Below, piece after piece: positions 1 to 5,215 of a DNA stretch of 7,288 bases. The first letter of the stretch is position 1. The number at the start of each line of letters is the position of its first letter. The stretch is from an uncultured Oscillospiraceae bacterium. GTDB lineage: Bacteria; Bacillota; Clostridia; Oscillospirales; Acutalibacteraceae. The translations under genes and the position numbers were made by a program. The notes beneath the pieces were generated by a model that did not search any database, had not been told where the DNA came from, and was given only the letters and a program-made list of their open reading frames with translations. The DNA is taken from contig CABUAS010000083.1 of NCBI GenBank assembly GCA_902489595.1, forward strand, positions 1 through 7,288, given 5' to 3'.

Positions 1-1
1 G

Positions 2-1279
2 GATAACGGCGGACTTTTCATTCTAATTTATATTATTCTTGCACTTACTTTCGGCTTTGCGCTTTTGACAACCGAAATTGCAATCGGCAGAAAAACAAGG
101 CAGGGTCCGCTTACAGCTTACGGTGTAATTCATAAAAAATTCAAGTTTTTGGGCACACTTGCAACAATTATTCCTGCAATCATTTTGCCTTATTACTGCA
201 CAATCGGCGGCTGGGTATGCAAATATTTTGTTGATTTTGTTACAGGCAGCGGCTCGAAAGCTGCGGCAGACGGTTATTTTACGGAATTTATAACATCTCA
301 GTGGTCACCGATAATATTTATGCTGATATTTATGGGCTTGACTGCATTTGTTATTTACAGCGGCGTAAATAAGGGAATTGAAAAACTAAGCCGTGTTCTT
401 ATGCCGATTTTACTTATTCTTGTAATCGGAATTTCAATTTATTCTTTAACGCTTAGTTTTACTGACGCAGACGGCACGGTTCGCACAGGTCTTCAGGGTC
501 TCAAAATTTATCTTGTTCCCGATTTTAAGGGAACATCGTTAAAAGATTTCTTTATAACACTGATGGACGCTATGGGTCAGTTGTTTTATTCAATCAGTGT
601 TTCAATGGGTATTATGATTACTTACGGCTCATATGTTCCTAAAAACACAAACCTTATGAAATCAATCAATCAGATTGAAATTTTTGATACTATCGTAGCT
701 ATTCTTGCAGGTCTTATGATTGTTCCTGCCGTATTTGTATTTATGGGTAAAGACGGTATGTCGGCAGGTCCGGGGCTTATGTTTGTGTCACTTCCTAAGG
801 TATTTGATAATATGGGCGTTATCGGCAACGTTATCGGCGTCTTATTCTTCGTTATGGTTTTGTTTGCCTCAATCACCTCATCTATTTCAATTATGGAGGC
901 GCTTGTTTCAAGCCTTATAGATAAATTCGGCTGGTCAAGAAAGAAAAGTACAACTATAGTTTTGGCTTACGGTATTGTTATCGGTGTTATTGTCTGCCTC
1001 GGCTACAATAAACTTTATTTTGAACTTCCGCTCTTCAACGGAACAGTCGGTCAGATTCTTGATGTTATGGATTATCTCAGCAATAATATTCTTATGCCGT
1101 TTGTTGCACTTGTTACGTGTATTCTCATCGGTTGGTTTGTTAAGCCCAAAACTGTTATTGATGAAGTTACCGCTAACGGCGAAAAATTCGGAAGAAGAGT
1201 TGTTTATAATGCAGTAATCAAATTTATTGCGCCTGTTTTGCTGTTTATCCTGCTTCTTCAGGCTGTAGGCGTTTTCTAA
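2..1279 (+). CDS. Neurotransmitter:sodium symporter (NSS) family transporter, N-terminus outside window
   Basis: An open frame enters from the left edge; 425 residues are visible, so the TTG at 65 is not the true start. The fragment begins with NGG at the TM1-TM2 boundary of the LeuT fold, so the TM1 unwound-helix motif lies upstream. Visible family landmarks are the TEIAIGR end of TM2, the PYY of TM3 (matching the LeuT substrate-gate tyrosine region), the TM6 signature GQLFYS...TYGSY (fragment residues about 192-211), GPGLMFVSLP before TM8, and A-x-x-TS in TM8 (about 289-293), which matches the LeuT Na2 sodium-site residues. The protein ends just after TM11, as in the 11-helix bacterial members (MhsT and Tyt1 type) rather than 12-helix LeuT. 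It is a sodium-coupled uptake carrier in the cytoplasmic membrane, probably for amino acids; the substrate cannot be read from sequence. No terminator hairpin follows before the rubrerythrin promoter. Confidence 0.93.
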   Translation, partial: DNGGLFILIYIILALTFGFALLTTEIAIGRKTRQGPLTAYGVIHKKFKFLGTLATIIPAIILPYYCTIGGWVCKYFVDFVTGSGSKAAADGYFTEFITSQWSPIIFMLIFMGLTAFVIYSGVNKGIEKLSRVLMPILLILVIGISIYSLTLSFTDADGTVRTGLQGLKIYLVPDFKGTSLKDFFITLMDAMGQLFYSISVSMGIMITYGSYVPKNTNLMKSINQIEIFDTIVAILAGLMIVPAVFVFMGKDGMSAGPGLMFVSLPKVFDNMGVIGNVIGVLFFVMVLFASITSSISIMEALVSSLIDKFGWSRKKSTTIVLAYGIVIGVIVCLGYNKLYFELPLFNGTVGQILDVMDYLSNNILMPFVALVTCILIGWFVKPKTVIDEVTANGEKFGRRVVYNAVIKFIAPVLLFILLLQAVGVF

Positions 1280-1292
1280 ATTAAAAAAAGTG

Positions 1293-1321
1293 TTTACAAA
1301 TTTTGGAAACGGGGTTAAAAT
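1293..1321 (+). promoter_or_regulatory. Sigma-A-type promoter of the rubrerythrin gene
   Basis: TTTACA (1293-1298) and TAAAAT (1316-1321) are separated by exactly 17 bp, 30 bp before the ATG. It lies in the short gap after the transporter stop, so the rubrerythrin gene can be transcribed on its own. I found no clear PerR box. Confidence 0.75.
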
Positions 1322-1351
1322 ATATTCATAACAATAAGGAGGTTGTTGTTT

Positions 1352-1888
1352 ATGAATAAATACGCAGGTACTAAAACCGAAAAGAATTTGTGGGAGGCTT
1401 TTGCAGGCGAATCACAGGCAAGAAATAAGTACACTTATTTCGCATCTGTCGCTAAAAAAGCAGGATATGAGCAGATTGCCGCACTTTTTCTGAAAACGGC
1501 TGATAATGAAAAAGAGCATGCAAAGCTTTGGTTCAAGGCTCTCGGCGAACTCGGTGATACACCCGAGAATTTACTTAAAGCCGCAGAAGGCGAGAATGCT
1601 GAGTGGACTGATATGTATGACCGTATGGCAAAAGAGGCTGAAGAAGAAGGCTTTACCGAACTTGCCGCTCAGTTCAGAGGCGTTGCAGCTATCGAAAAAC
1701 TTCACGAAGAACGCTACAGAGCGCTTCTTCATAATGTTGAGGCTATGGAAGTGTTCAAAAAGAGCGGTGTAACAATCTGGGAATGCCGCAACTGCGGTCA
1801 CGTTGTTGTCGGCACAGAGGCACCCGAAGTGTGTCCTGTTTGTAATCATCCGCAGAGTTTCTTTGAAGTAAGACAGGAAAACTATTAA
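1352..1888 (+). CDS. rbr: Rubrerythrin (diiron peroxidase with C-terminal rubredoxin domain)
   Basis: This 178-residue protein is a complete classical rubrerythrin. The N-terminal ferritin-like four-helix domain carries the diiron ligands at the expected spacing: E20, E53-x-x-H56, E81 and E84, and E115-x-x-H118. The C-terminal rubredoxin domain has C145-x2-C148 and C161-x2-C164 for the mononuclear iron. The family reduces hydrogen peroxide to water in the cytoplasm of anaerobes, with electrons from NADH or rubredoxin reductases entering through the rubredoxin iron. The ATG at 1352 is chosen because AAGGAGG (1336-1342) lies nine bases upstream and the protein then starts MNKYAGT, as usual for the family; TTG codons at 1343 and 1346 overlap or abut the ribosome binding site. 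The gene has its own promoter and terminator, so it is monocistronic and not functionally tied to the transporter. Confidence 0.97.
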   Translation: MNKYAGTKTEKNLWEAFAGESQARNKYTYFASVAKKAGYEQIAALFLKTADNEKEHAKLWFKALGELGDTPENLLKAAEGENAEWTDMYDRMAKEAEEEGFTELAAQFRGVAAIEKLHEERYRALLHNVEAMEVFKKSGVTIWECRNCGHVVVGTEAPEVCPVCNHPQSFFEVRQENY

Positions 1889-1895
1889 GCATAAT

Positions 1896-1927
1896 AAAAA
1901 CCGCCGTTTCGGCGGTTTTTATTTTTT
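1896..1927 (+). terminator. Rho-independent terminator of rubrerythrin gene
   Basis: CCGCCG (1901-1906) and CGGCGG (1910-1915) form a GC stem with a TTT loop, flanked by AAAAA/TTTTT that extends the stem, then ATTTTTT. It begins eight bases after the stop codon. Confidence 0.95.
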
Positions 1928-1965
1928 GGAGAATAGTGTGAAAAAATCACACTAATTAGATTATA

Positions 1966-2000
1966 TTGCCCTCAAAATTTGCCAATGGCATAATTTTGAG
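1966..2000 (+). promoter_or_regulatory. Putative promoter of the acetyltransferase gene overlapped by an inverted repeat
   Basis: TTGCCC (1966-1971) and CATAAT (1989-1994) are 17 bp apart, predicting a start near 2001. The -10 lies inside an inverted repeat with 9-bp arms, CTCAAAATT (1971-1979) and AATTTTGAG (1992-2000). The centre TGCCA-A-TGGCA adds five more pairs, with one base bulged. This could be an operator for an unknown repressor or an RNA hairpin from read-through. The -35 match is only 4 of 6. Confidence 0.45.
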
Positions 2001-2006
2001 ATGGCT

Positions 2007-2091
2007 AAATTCACATCACGCCTTGTCTGGCTGCAACAAGGAAATCGTGATTTTTAATTACCGTTTGTAGCCAGAAAGGCTATGTGAATTT
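2007..2091 (+). promoter_or_regulatory. Structured mRNA leader of the acetyltransferase gene, class not recognised
   Basis: A 10-bp stem, AAATTCACAT (2007-2016) with ATGTGAATTT (2082-2091), can close the whole segment and ends two bases before the ATG. Inside, ATCACG+CCTTGT (2015-2026) pairs with ACAAGG (2036-2041) and CGTGAT (2046-2051), with an AAAT bulge; two bases are shared with the closing stem. The nine-base loop CTGGCTGCA (2027-2035) is complementary to TGTAGCCAG (2066-2074) with one G-U pair, allowing a pseudoknot. TAGCC (2068-2072) can instead pair with GGCTA at 2078-2082 or at 2003-2007. The only ribosome-binding-like sequence, AGAAAGG (2073-2079), lies among these alternatives. 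It does not resemble a riboswitch family I know. Confidence 0.5.
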
Positions 2092-2093
2092 TT

Positions 2094-2537
2094 ATGGAGT
2101 TTTCGGAAATTAAAAACAGTAAAAATCATTATGCTGATTTGCTTTTGCTTGCAGATGAACAGACGGATATGATTGAAAAATATTTGCATCGAGGCAGAAT
2201 GTTTGTCCTGAAAGATCCTGATGTAAGGGCTGAATGTGTTGTAACAGATGAGGGCAGGGGAGTTCTTGAAATAAAAAATATTGCCGTTTATCCGCAGTAT
2301 CAAAGGCTCGGATACGGAAAATGCCTGATTGAATTTATTGAAAAAACATTTGCAGATGATTTTGATATTCTTCAGGTCGGCACAGGCGACAGTCCATTAA
2401 CCGTTCCGTTTTACGAAAACTGCGGTTTCAAGAAATCATATGAAGTCAAAAACTTTTTTACCGATAATTATGACCACCCCATTTTTGAGGCAGGCATTCA
2501 GCTTGTTGATATGATTTATCTGAGTAAAAAAATTTAA
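2094..2537 (+). CDS. GNAT-family N-acetyltransferase
   Basis: The protein has 147 residues and the size of a single GNAT domain. The acetyl-CoA pyrophosphate-binding motif A is visible as IAVYPQYQRLGYG (residues 63-75), with the Q-x-x-G-x-G signature. The following helix, and PFYENCGF (105-112), match the motif B region seen at the end of the fold. The C-terminal stretch NFFTDNYDHPIFE (120-132) is characteristic of a small Firmicute GNAT group whose substrate I do not know. The ATG at 2094 is the first usable start because an in-frame TGA lies at 2085-2087. The ribosome binding site is weak: AGAAAGG ends 14 bases upstream and lies in the foldable leader, so translation may depend on leader structure. 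The gene converges with the minus-strand gene that ends 48 bases further on, and no clear terminator lies between them. Confidence 0.9.
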   Translation: MEFSEIKNSKNHYADLLLLADEQTDMIEKYLHRGRMFVLKDPDVRAECVVTDEGRGVLEIKNIAVYPQYQRLGYGKCLIEFIEKTFADDFDILQVGTGDSPLTVPFYENCGFKKSYEVKNFFTDNYDHPIFEAGIQLVDMIYLSKKI

Positions 2538-2585
2538 TCTGTAAAGTTTCATATCTGATTGATGGGTTATCTGTACTCCGATAAT

Positions 2586-3764
2586 TTAATCGTCTTCGTC
2601 AATAGAAATATACTTTGTTAAGTATCCTTTTTCGGCAAAGAAACTATTAATCAGACTTTTTATACTATTTGTGTCTGCTTTTGAAATTTTATTTTCTTTT
2701 GGGTAATCCCAGTACATGATTTCATCTATTTCAACTATATTTTTTTCGTCATTAATCTCAGCAAAAAGCCATATGCATTGCTCATTCCATTTAACATAGA
2801 GATCATCATCTTTAAAAATAATTTCACCGTTTTGCATATTTTTAAATTGCTTTTTTCTTTGTTTTTCATCAAGAATTAATTCTTTTTTATTTTTTCTCCA
2901 GAATTCCCATAAACTCTCGTTTAAATTATAATCATCGCTTTCAGGTGTGAGTATATCAGGCGAATTTTTGTATGGGAATCTGCCGCCGAAAATATATTTT
3001 TTTATCATTTTAATACAGCGGTTTTTTATAGGAAATGAGCCTATATTCGGTATACAAAGACTGTCAAAAGTGCAAATATGATTTTGTAAATCAATTATGC
3101 AGGGGAGTATTGACTCATCAAAACCGTCGCCGTTTTTTTTACAAACAGTGTCGAATAAATTTTTTTTAAAATCTTCATCAACTTTATCGGCAAATATTAT
3201 GATTGCAGTTGCCTGTTTAATGGGAGATTTTCTTTGCTGTTTGTCAAGAAAGATGTGTTTCTTTTTTCCTTTAAGTGATTTTGAGTTTTCTCTTGCTGAA
3301 CTTACGATAGACAGATATTCATCTTTATCTAAATATTTTGTGCTGTATACTGCAAAAATTTTTTCAGTACCTTTTGAATAAGCGCTTATCGGCGGACTGC
3401 TCTTGTATCTCAGTGCTTCAGGCAGGGGATATTTTTTTATCGGTTCACAGTCTTTTCCGAATTTGTTTATTTTGTTTTTTATCTTATTTACGGGAAATGA
3501 ATTTGGAAGTATAAATTTTTTTCTTGCTTTTTTATAACAATAAAGCATTGCCATAACCGTATCAATTCCCATTAACAGCGCAAAGTTTTTCAACATGTAT
3601 ATAAGTAACCCAATCATAAAAATAAAGAAAGAAATCATTTTTATTGTTTCGGGAACAAAATCCAGATTGCATATGATAATTATAGGCGCAATAAATCCGC
3701 CGATTACAACAATATATGAAGTAATTCTGCATAATAACGGATTTTTCAAACGTGGAAATTTCAA
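2586..3764 (-). CDS. Unrecognised membrane-anchored protein with two N-terminal transmembrane helices
   Basis: The protein is about 392 residues and I do not recognise a family. Two hydrophobic helices are visible (about residues 14-32 and 43-65). Positive residues lie before the first (RLKN) and after the second (YKKARKK), predicting that both termini face the cytoplasm. The remaining ~320 residues are soluble, very rich in lysine and isoleucine, with no nucleotide-binding or metal-binding motif that I can identify, and end in the acidic tail DEDD. The start is chosen as TTG at 3764-3762, since GAGGTGA (3776-3770), a seven-base match to the anti-Shine-Dalgarno, lies five bases upstream. The alternative GTG at 3773 would sit within that site and lack its own. 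A near-consensus promoter precedes it. Function is unknown; a role in sensing or envelope processes would be guesswork. Confidence 0.75.
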   Translation of the reverse strand: MKFPRLKNPLLCRITSYIVVIGGFIAPIIIICNLDFVPETIKMISFFIFMIGLLIYMLKNFALLMGIDTVMAMLYCYKKARKKFILPNSFPVNKIKNKINKFGKDCEPIKKYPLPEALRYKSSPPISAYSKGTEKIFAVYSTKYLDKDEYLSIVSSARENSKSLKGKKKHIFLDKQQRKSPIKQATAIIIFADKVDEDFKKNLFDTVCKKNGDGFDESILPCIIDLQNHICTFDSLCIPNIGSFPIKNRCIKMIKKYIFGGRFPYKNSPDILTPESDDYNLNESLWEFWRKNKKELILDEKQRKKQFKNMQNGEIIFKDDDLYVKWNEQCIWLFAEINDEKNIVEIDEIMYWDYPKENKISKADTNSIKSLINSFFAEKGYLTKYISIDEDD

Positions 3765-3788
3765 GTTATTCACCTCAATTCAATTAAT

Positions 3789-3817
3789 AGTATACCATAT
3801 TTTATTAGTATTTTCAA
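3789..3817 (-). promoter_or_regulatory. Sigma-A-type promoter of the minus-strand membrane protein gene
   Basis: On the minus strand TTGAAA (3817-3812) and TATACT (3794-3789) are 17 bp apart, 24 bp before the start-proximal codon region. Both hexamers match the consensus at five of six positions. Confidence 0.8.
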
Positions 3818-3867
3818 TGTATTATGGGGGTACGATGCATACATCGTCACCTATAATACAAAATGTT

Positions 3868-3915
3868 AGAAAAAAGTAAAAAAATAATAGAGCCAAACTT
3901 AAAATTTGACTCTAT
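3868..3915 (-). terminator. Terminator downstream of the shorter tRNA 3' remnant
   Basis: On the minus strand an 11-position stem pairs 3915-3905 with 3897-3887, with one C/A mismatch and a seven-base loop. A long T-rich run (complement of 3868-3886) follows. It begins five bases after the CCA of the remnant at 3921-3936, the usual tRNA-then-terminator arrangement. Confidence 0.8.
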
Positions 3916-3920
3916 CATTG

Positions 3921-3936
3921 TGGTTGCGGGGGCAGG
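3921..3936 (-). pseudogene. Short tRNA 3'-end remnant (duplicate of the tRNA-fMet acceptor end)
   Basis: On the minus strand CCTGCCCCCGCAACCA reproduces exactly the last 16 bases of the tRNA-fMet fragment at 4076-4091: the 3' strand of the T stem, the acceptor strand and CCA. Upstream of it the T loop is replaced by unrelated sequence, so this cannot be a functional tRNA. The terminator that follows differs in sequence from the one after the longer copy. This indicates either a tandem tRNA that was lost or an earlier integration event rather than a recent simple duplication. Confidence 0.75.
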
Positions 3937-3953
3937 CTCTCCTCTCAACTATC

Positions 3954-4010
3954 GAAAGGTACACTGTACCTTTCTCCCAAATTTTTTCGCATAATATGCT
4001 TAAAATTTGG
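3954..4010. repeat. Two adjacent palindromes between the tRNA remnants
   Basis: GAAAGGTACA (3954-3963) and TGTACCTTTC (3965-3974) are perfect 10-bp arms around a single C. Three bases on, CCAAATTTT (3977-3985) and AAAATTTGG (4002-4010) enclose a second inner palindrome GCATA-A-TATGC (3989-3999). The stretch 3937-4037 holds no credible gene. The central 11-mer of the first palindrome recurs, inverted, in the replication-origin repeats at 5250-5260. Confidence 0.7.
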
Positions 4011-4037
4011 AGTTCGTTTCTCGTCCTGCACAATAAT

Positions 4038-4074
4038 AAAAAACAAGAAACACAAAAAGTGTTTCTTGTTTTTT
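4038..4074 (-). terminator. Terminator of the tRNA-fMet transcription unit
   Basis: A perfect 16-bp stem (4038-4053 with 4059-4074) has a five-base loop, and its A/T-rich outer pairs give a T-run on the minus strand. It starts one base after the CCA of the tRNA fragment, so it is probably the original tRNA terminator left at the junction. Confidence 0.85.
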
Positions 4075-4075
4075 A

Positions 4076-4120
4076 TGGTTGCGGGGGCAGGACTCGAACC
4101 TGCGACCTCCGGGTTATGAG
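4076..4120 (-). pseudogene. 3' half of initiator tRNA-fMet (CAT); left attachment site of the element
   Basis: On the minus strand this reads from the anticodon loop CTCATAA, through the 3' stem CCCGG, variable loop, T arm GCAGG-TTCGAGT-CCTGC and acceptor strand CCCCGCA to ACCA. The acceptor end and the CCC following the anticodon loop match bacterial initiator tRNA rather than elongator tRNA-Met. The 5' half (D arm, 5' acceptor strand) is absent; sequence past 4121 is not tRNA. This fits integration of an element into the tRNA gene: the host 3' part stays at this end, while the element's own copy restores an intact tRNA at the other end. The restored gene is expected just beyond the integrase, outside the window. 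The exact crossover point cannot be fixed from one end. Confidence 0.88.
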
Positions 4121-4249
4121 GCGATTGACAGAATTACCTGTTAGTTTTATTAAGTGTTGTAAAATACCTTGAATTCTGCGTGGTTATGCGGTATTTTGAA
4201 TATTTGTGTACATTGATAAAATGAGTGTAAAGAAAGTGAAAATATAAAA

Positions 4250-4284
4250 GTGGTAGAAATGTGGTAGAAAAAATTAGTGGCAGA
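4250..4284 (+). repeat. Integrase arm-type direct repeats
   Basis: GTGGTAGAAAT (4250-4260) is followed directly by GTGGTAGAAAA (4261-4271), and a degenerate third copy GTGGCAGA occurs at 4277-4284. Tandem repeats of about 11 bp some 130 bp inside the attachment core are typical binding sites for the N-terminal arm-binding domain of tyrosine integrases. Binding by this integrase is inferred. Confidence 0.6.
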
Positions 4285-4286
4285 GT

Positions 4287-4342
4287 GGGTGTGTGCGGTT
4301 TTGGGCGGAGCGGGGTCCCCAAGGTTTTGGGGGCGCACGCCC
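4287..4342. other. GC-rich foldable non-coding island
   Basis: By hand count 40 of 56 bases are G or C, far above the AT-rich surroundings. GGGT (4287-4290) and GTGCG (4293-4297) can pair with GCCC (4339-4342) and CGCAC (4334-4338). Inside, CCCCAA (4317-4322) pairs with TTGGGG (4327-4332), or GGGG-T-CCCC (4312-4320) forms a tight palindrome. G-runs lie on the plus strand. It could be a replication or transfer site; no known oriT is recognised. The rest of 4121-4374 holds an AAAATACC/GGTATTTT inverted repeat (4161-4168, 4190-4197) and no credible gene. Confidence 0.5.
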
Positions 4343-4374
4343 TAATTCCACACATAATGATTACCGATACAGTA

Positions 4375-4403
4375 AGAGCACTATGAAAAACTCATAGTGC
4401 TCT
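4375..4403 (-). terminator. Hairpin just after the XRE regulator gene
   Basis: AGAGCACTATGA (4375-4386) and TCATAGTGCTCT (4392-4403) form a perfect 12-bp stem with a five-base loop, three bases after the XRE stop codon on the minus strand. The trailing sequence is not a clean T-run, so it is an atypical terminator or a transcript-stabilising hairpin. Confidence 0.6.
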
Positions 4404-4406
4404 AAT

Positions 4407-4886
4407 TTATTGTTTATCATTTTGTTTATTGAGTTCTGAAATTTGCTCGCCCATTTTTGAAAAAGCATCTGTCATTGATTGCATTAACTCAGCAAATTGC
4501 GGGTTTAATTCTGTTTCTTGGTTTGTCATTATACCGTAAAGTTCGTTTAACTGCTCGTTCATTATATCTATCTGCTTTTGTGCGTCAAAATTAGATTTAG
4601 ATAATCTGTCTTTTTGTAAAATAACATCGGTAGGAATACCGTATAAAATTGATAATCTAACAATTATTTCTGCTGGTGCTTCTCTTGTTCCGTTTTCGTA
4701 TGTACTGTATGTTACAGGTTTAATACCTATACATTTTGCTATTTCTGATTGTGTTGCTCCGCTTTCCTCTCTTATCAATTTCAGCATTTCGCCGATTAAT
4801 TCTTTTCTTTCTGATATATCAAATAAATTATCATAAGTCTTTAATTCTTCATATTGTAATTCAATTTTCTTCTTTTCCTCTTCCAT
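4407..4886 (-). CDS. XRE-family transcriptional regulator, probable repressor of the element
   Basis: The protein has 159 residues. Residues about 30-88 form a Cro/C1-type helix-turn-helix: IGEMLKLIREESGATQSEIAKCIGI is followed by a YSTYENGTREAP recognition-helix and loop segment typical of XRE domains. A basic/acidic N-terminal helix precedes it, and residues 99-159 are polar with heptad-like hydrophobics, probably for dimerisation. The start is set at the ATG at 4886 because AAGGAG (4899-4894) lies seven bases upstream. The open frame continues to 5003, but that extension lacks a ribosome binding site and reads like non-coding DNA. The gene is divergent from the rep-xis-int operon, the classic position for a repressor, and paired 18-bp sites around the rep promoter are candidate operators. 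I could not find a convincing promoter for this gene. Confidence 0.88.
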   Translation of the reverse strand: MEEEKKKIELQYEELKTYDNLFDISERKELIGEMLKLIREESGATQSEIAKCIGIKPVTYSTYENGTREAPAEIIVRLSILYGIPTDVILQKDRLSKSNFDAQKQIDIMNEQLNELYGIMTNQETELNPQFAELMQSMTDAFSKMGEQISELNKQNDKQ

Positions 4887-5005
4887 TTCCTCTCTCCTTA
4901 AAACTCGTAAATTTAGAGTAACTGCGCCGTGGTTATAAGTTGCACCGCATTCCGTTAATTGCAGTTGAAAGTGCACAGTTGTTTGAATTGCGCAGAACTG
5001 CATAA

Positions 5006-5085
5006 AAGAGCGCTCTTGTTTAATAGGCGTGCAGGGGCAACGCCCTTGAGCGCTTGCAAGTCCCTGCGGTTTAAACAGCGCTCTT
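5006..5085. other. 80-nt cruciform-forming segment, candidate single-strand origin
   Basis: AAGAGCGC (5006-5013) pairs with GCGCTCTT (5078-5085). After a three-base bulge, TGTTTAA (5017-5023) pairs with TTAAACA (5071-5077). Further in, GCAGGGG (5031-5037) pairs with TCCCTGC (5061-5067) with one G-T pair, and CTTG/CAAG (5045-5048, 5057-5060) closes the tip. The outer arm is also a self-palindrome (5006-5017). It is non-coding, lies between the regulator and rep, and folds over its entire length, as rolling-circle single-strand origins do. I see no exact CS-6 motif, so the role is inferred. Confidence 0.5.
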
Positions 5086-5129
5086 CGTTAAATAGTGTAG
5101 CAGATTTAAATCGAAAAATCAACACAAAA

Positions 5130-5147
5130 TGTAGAATTTACAAATTT
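5130..5147. promoter_or_regulatory. Candidate XRE operator, upstream copy
   Basis: This site begins TGTAGAATTTACA, dyad TGTA-N5-TACA, and matches the copy at 5196-5213 at 16 of 18 positions. It lies directly upstream of the -35 of the rep promoter. Confidence 0.55.
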
Positions 5148-5151
5148 TCTA

Positions 5152-5180
5152 TTGACATATGCAGACTTTTGGATTATTAT
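5152..5180 (+). promoter_or_regulatory. Promoter of the rep-xis-int operon
   Basis: A perfect TTGACA (5152-5157) and TATTAT (5175-5180) are separated by 17 bp. The predicted start near 5187 gives a ~90-nt leader that contains the second operator-like site and the whole replication-origin hairpin. Confidence 0.85.
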
Positions 5181-5195
5181 AAATTCACACTGAAT

Positions 5196-5213
5196 TGTAG
5201 ATTTTACAAATTG
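5196..5213. promoter_or_regulatory. Candidate XRE operator, downstream copy
   Basis: This site begins TGTAGATTTTACA; with the preceding T it is a TTGTA-N5-TACAA dyad. It lies just after the predicted transcription start. Its centre is 66 bp from that of the upstream copy, so the pair brackets the promoter. Confidence 0.55.
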
Positions 5214-5215
5214 TA

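Noticed and set aside
65..67. TTG as the start of the transporter
   Set aside because: The frame is open to base 2 and upstream codons encode recognisable NSS TM2 sequence, so the gene begins outside the window.
3833..3846. Small inverted repeat CGATG/CATCG upstream of the membrane protein promoter
   Set aside because: Five-base arms are expected by chance and nothing else supports a site.
3906..4172. Open frame on the plus strand encoding a GCGGRTRTCDLRVM-like peptide
   Set aside because: It is the antisense reading of the tRNA-fMet 3' half and its terminator, a well-known source of false protein calls.
4134..4355. Two overlapping minus-strand frames of 73 and 62 codons near the left end
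   Set aside because: They cover the arm repeats and the GC-rich fold, have biased low-complexity translations and no ribosome binding site.
4887..5003. N-terminal extension of the XRE gene to 198 residues
   Set aside because: The ATG at 4886 has an AAGGAG seven bases upstream, while the extension lacks a ribosome binding site and has no XRE-family character.
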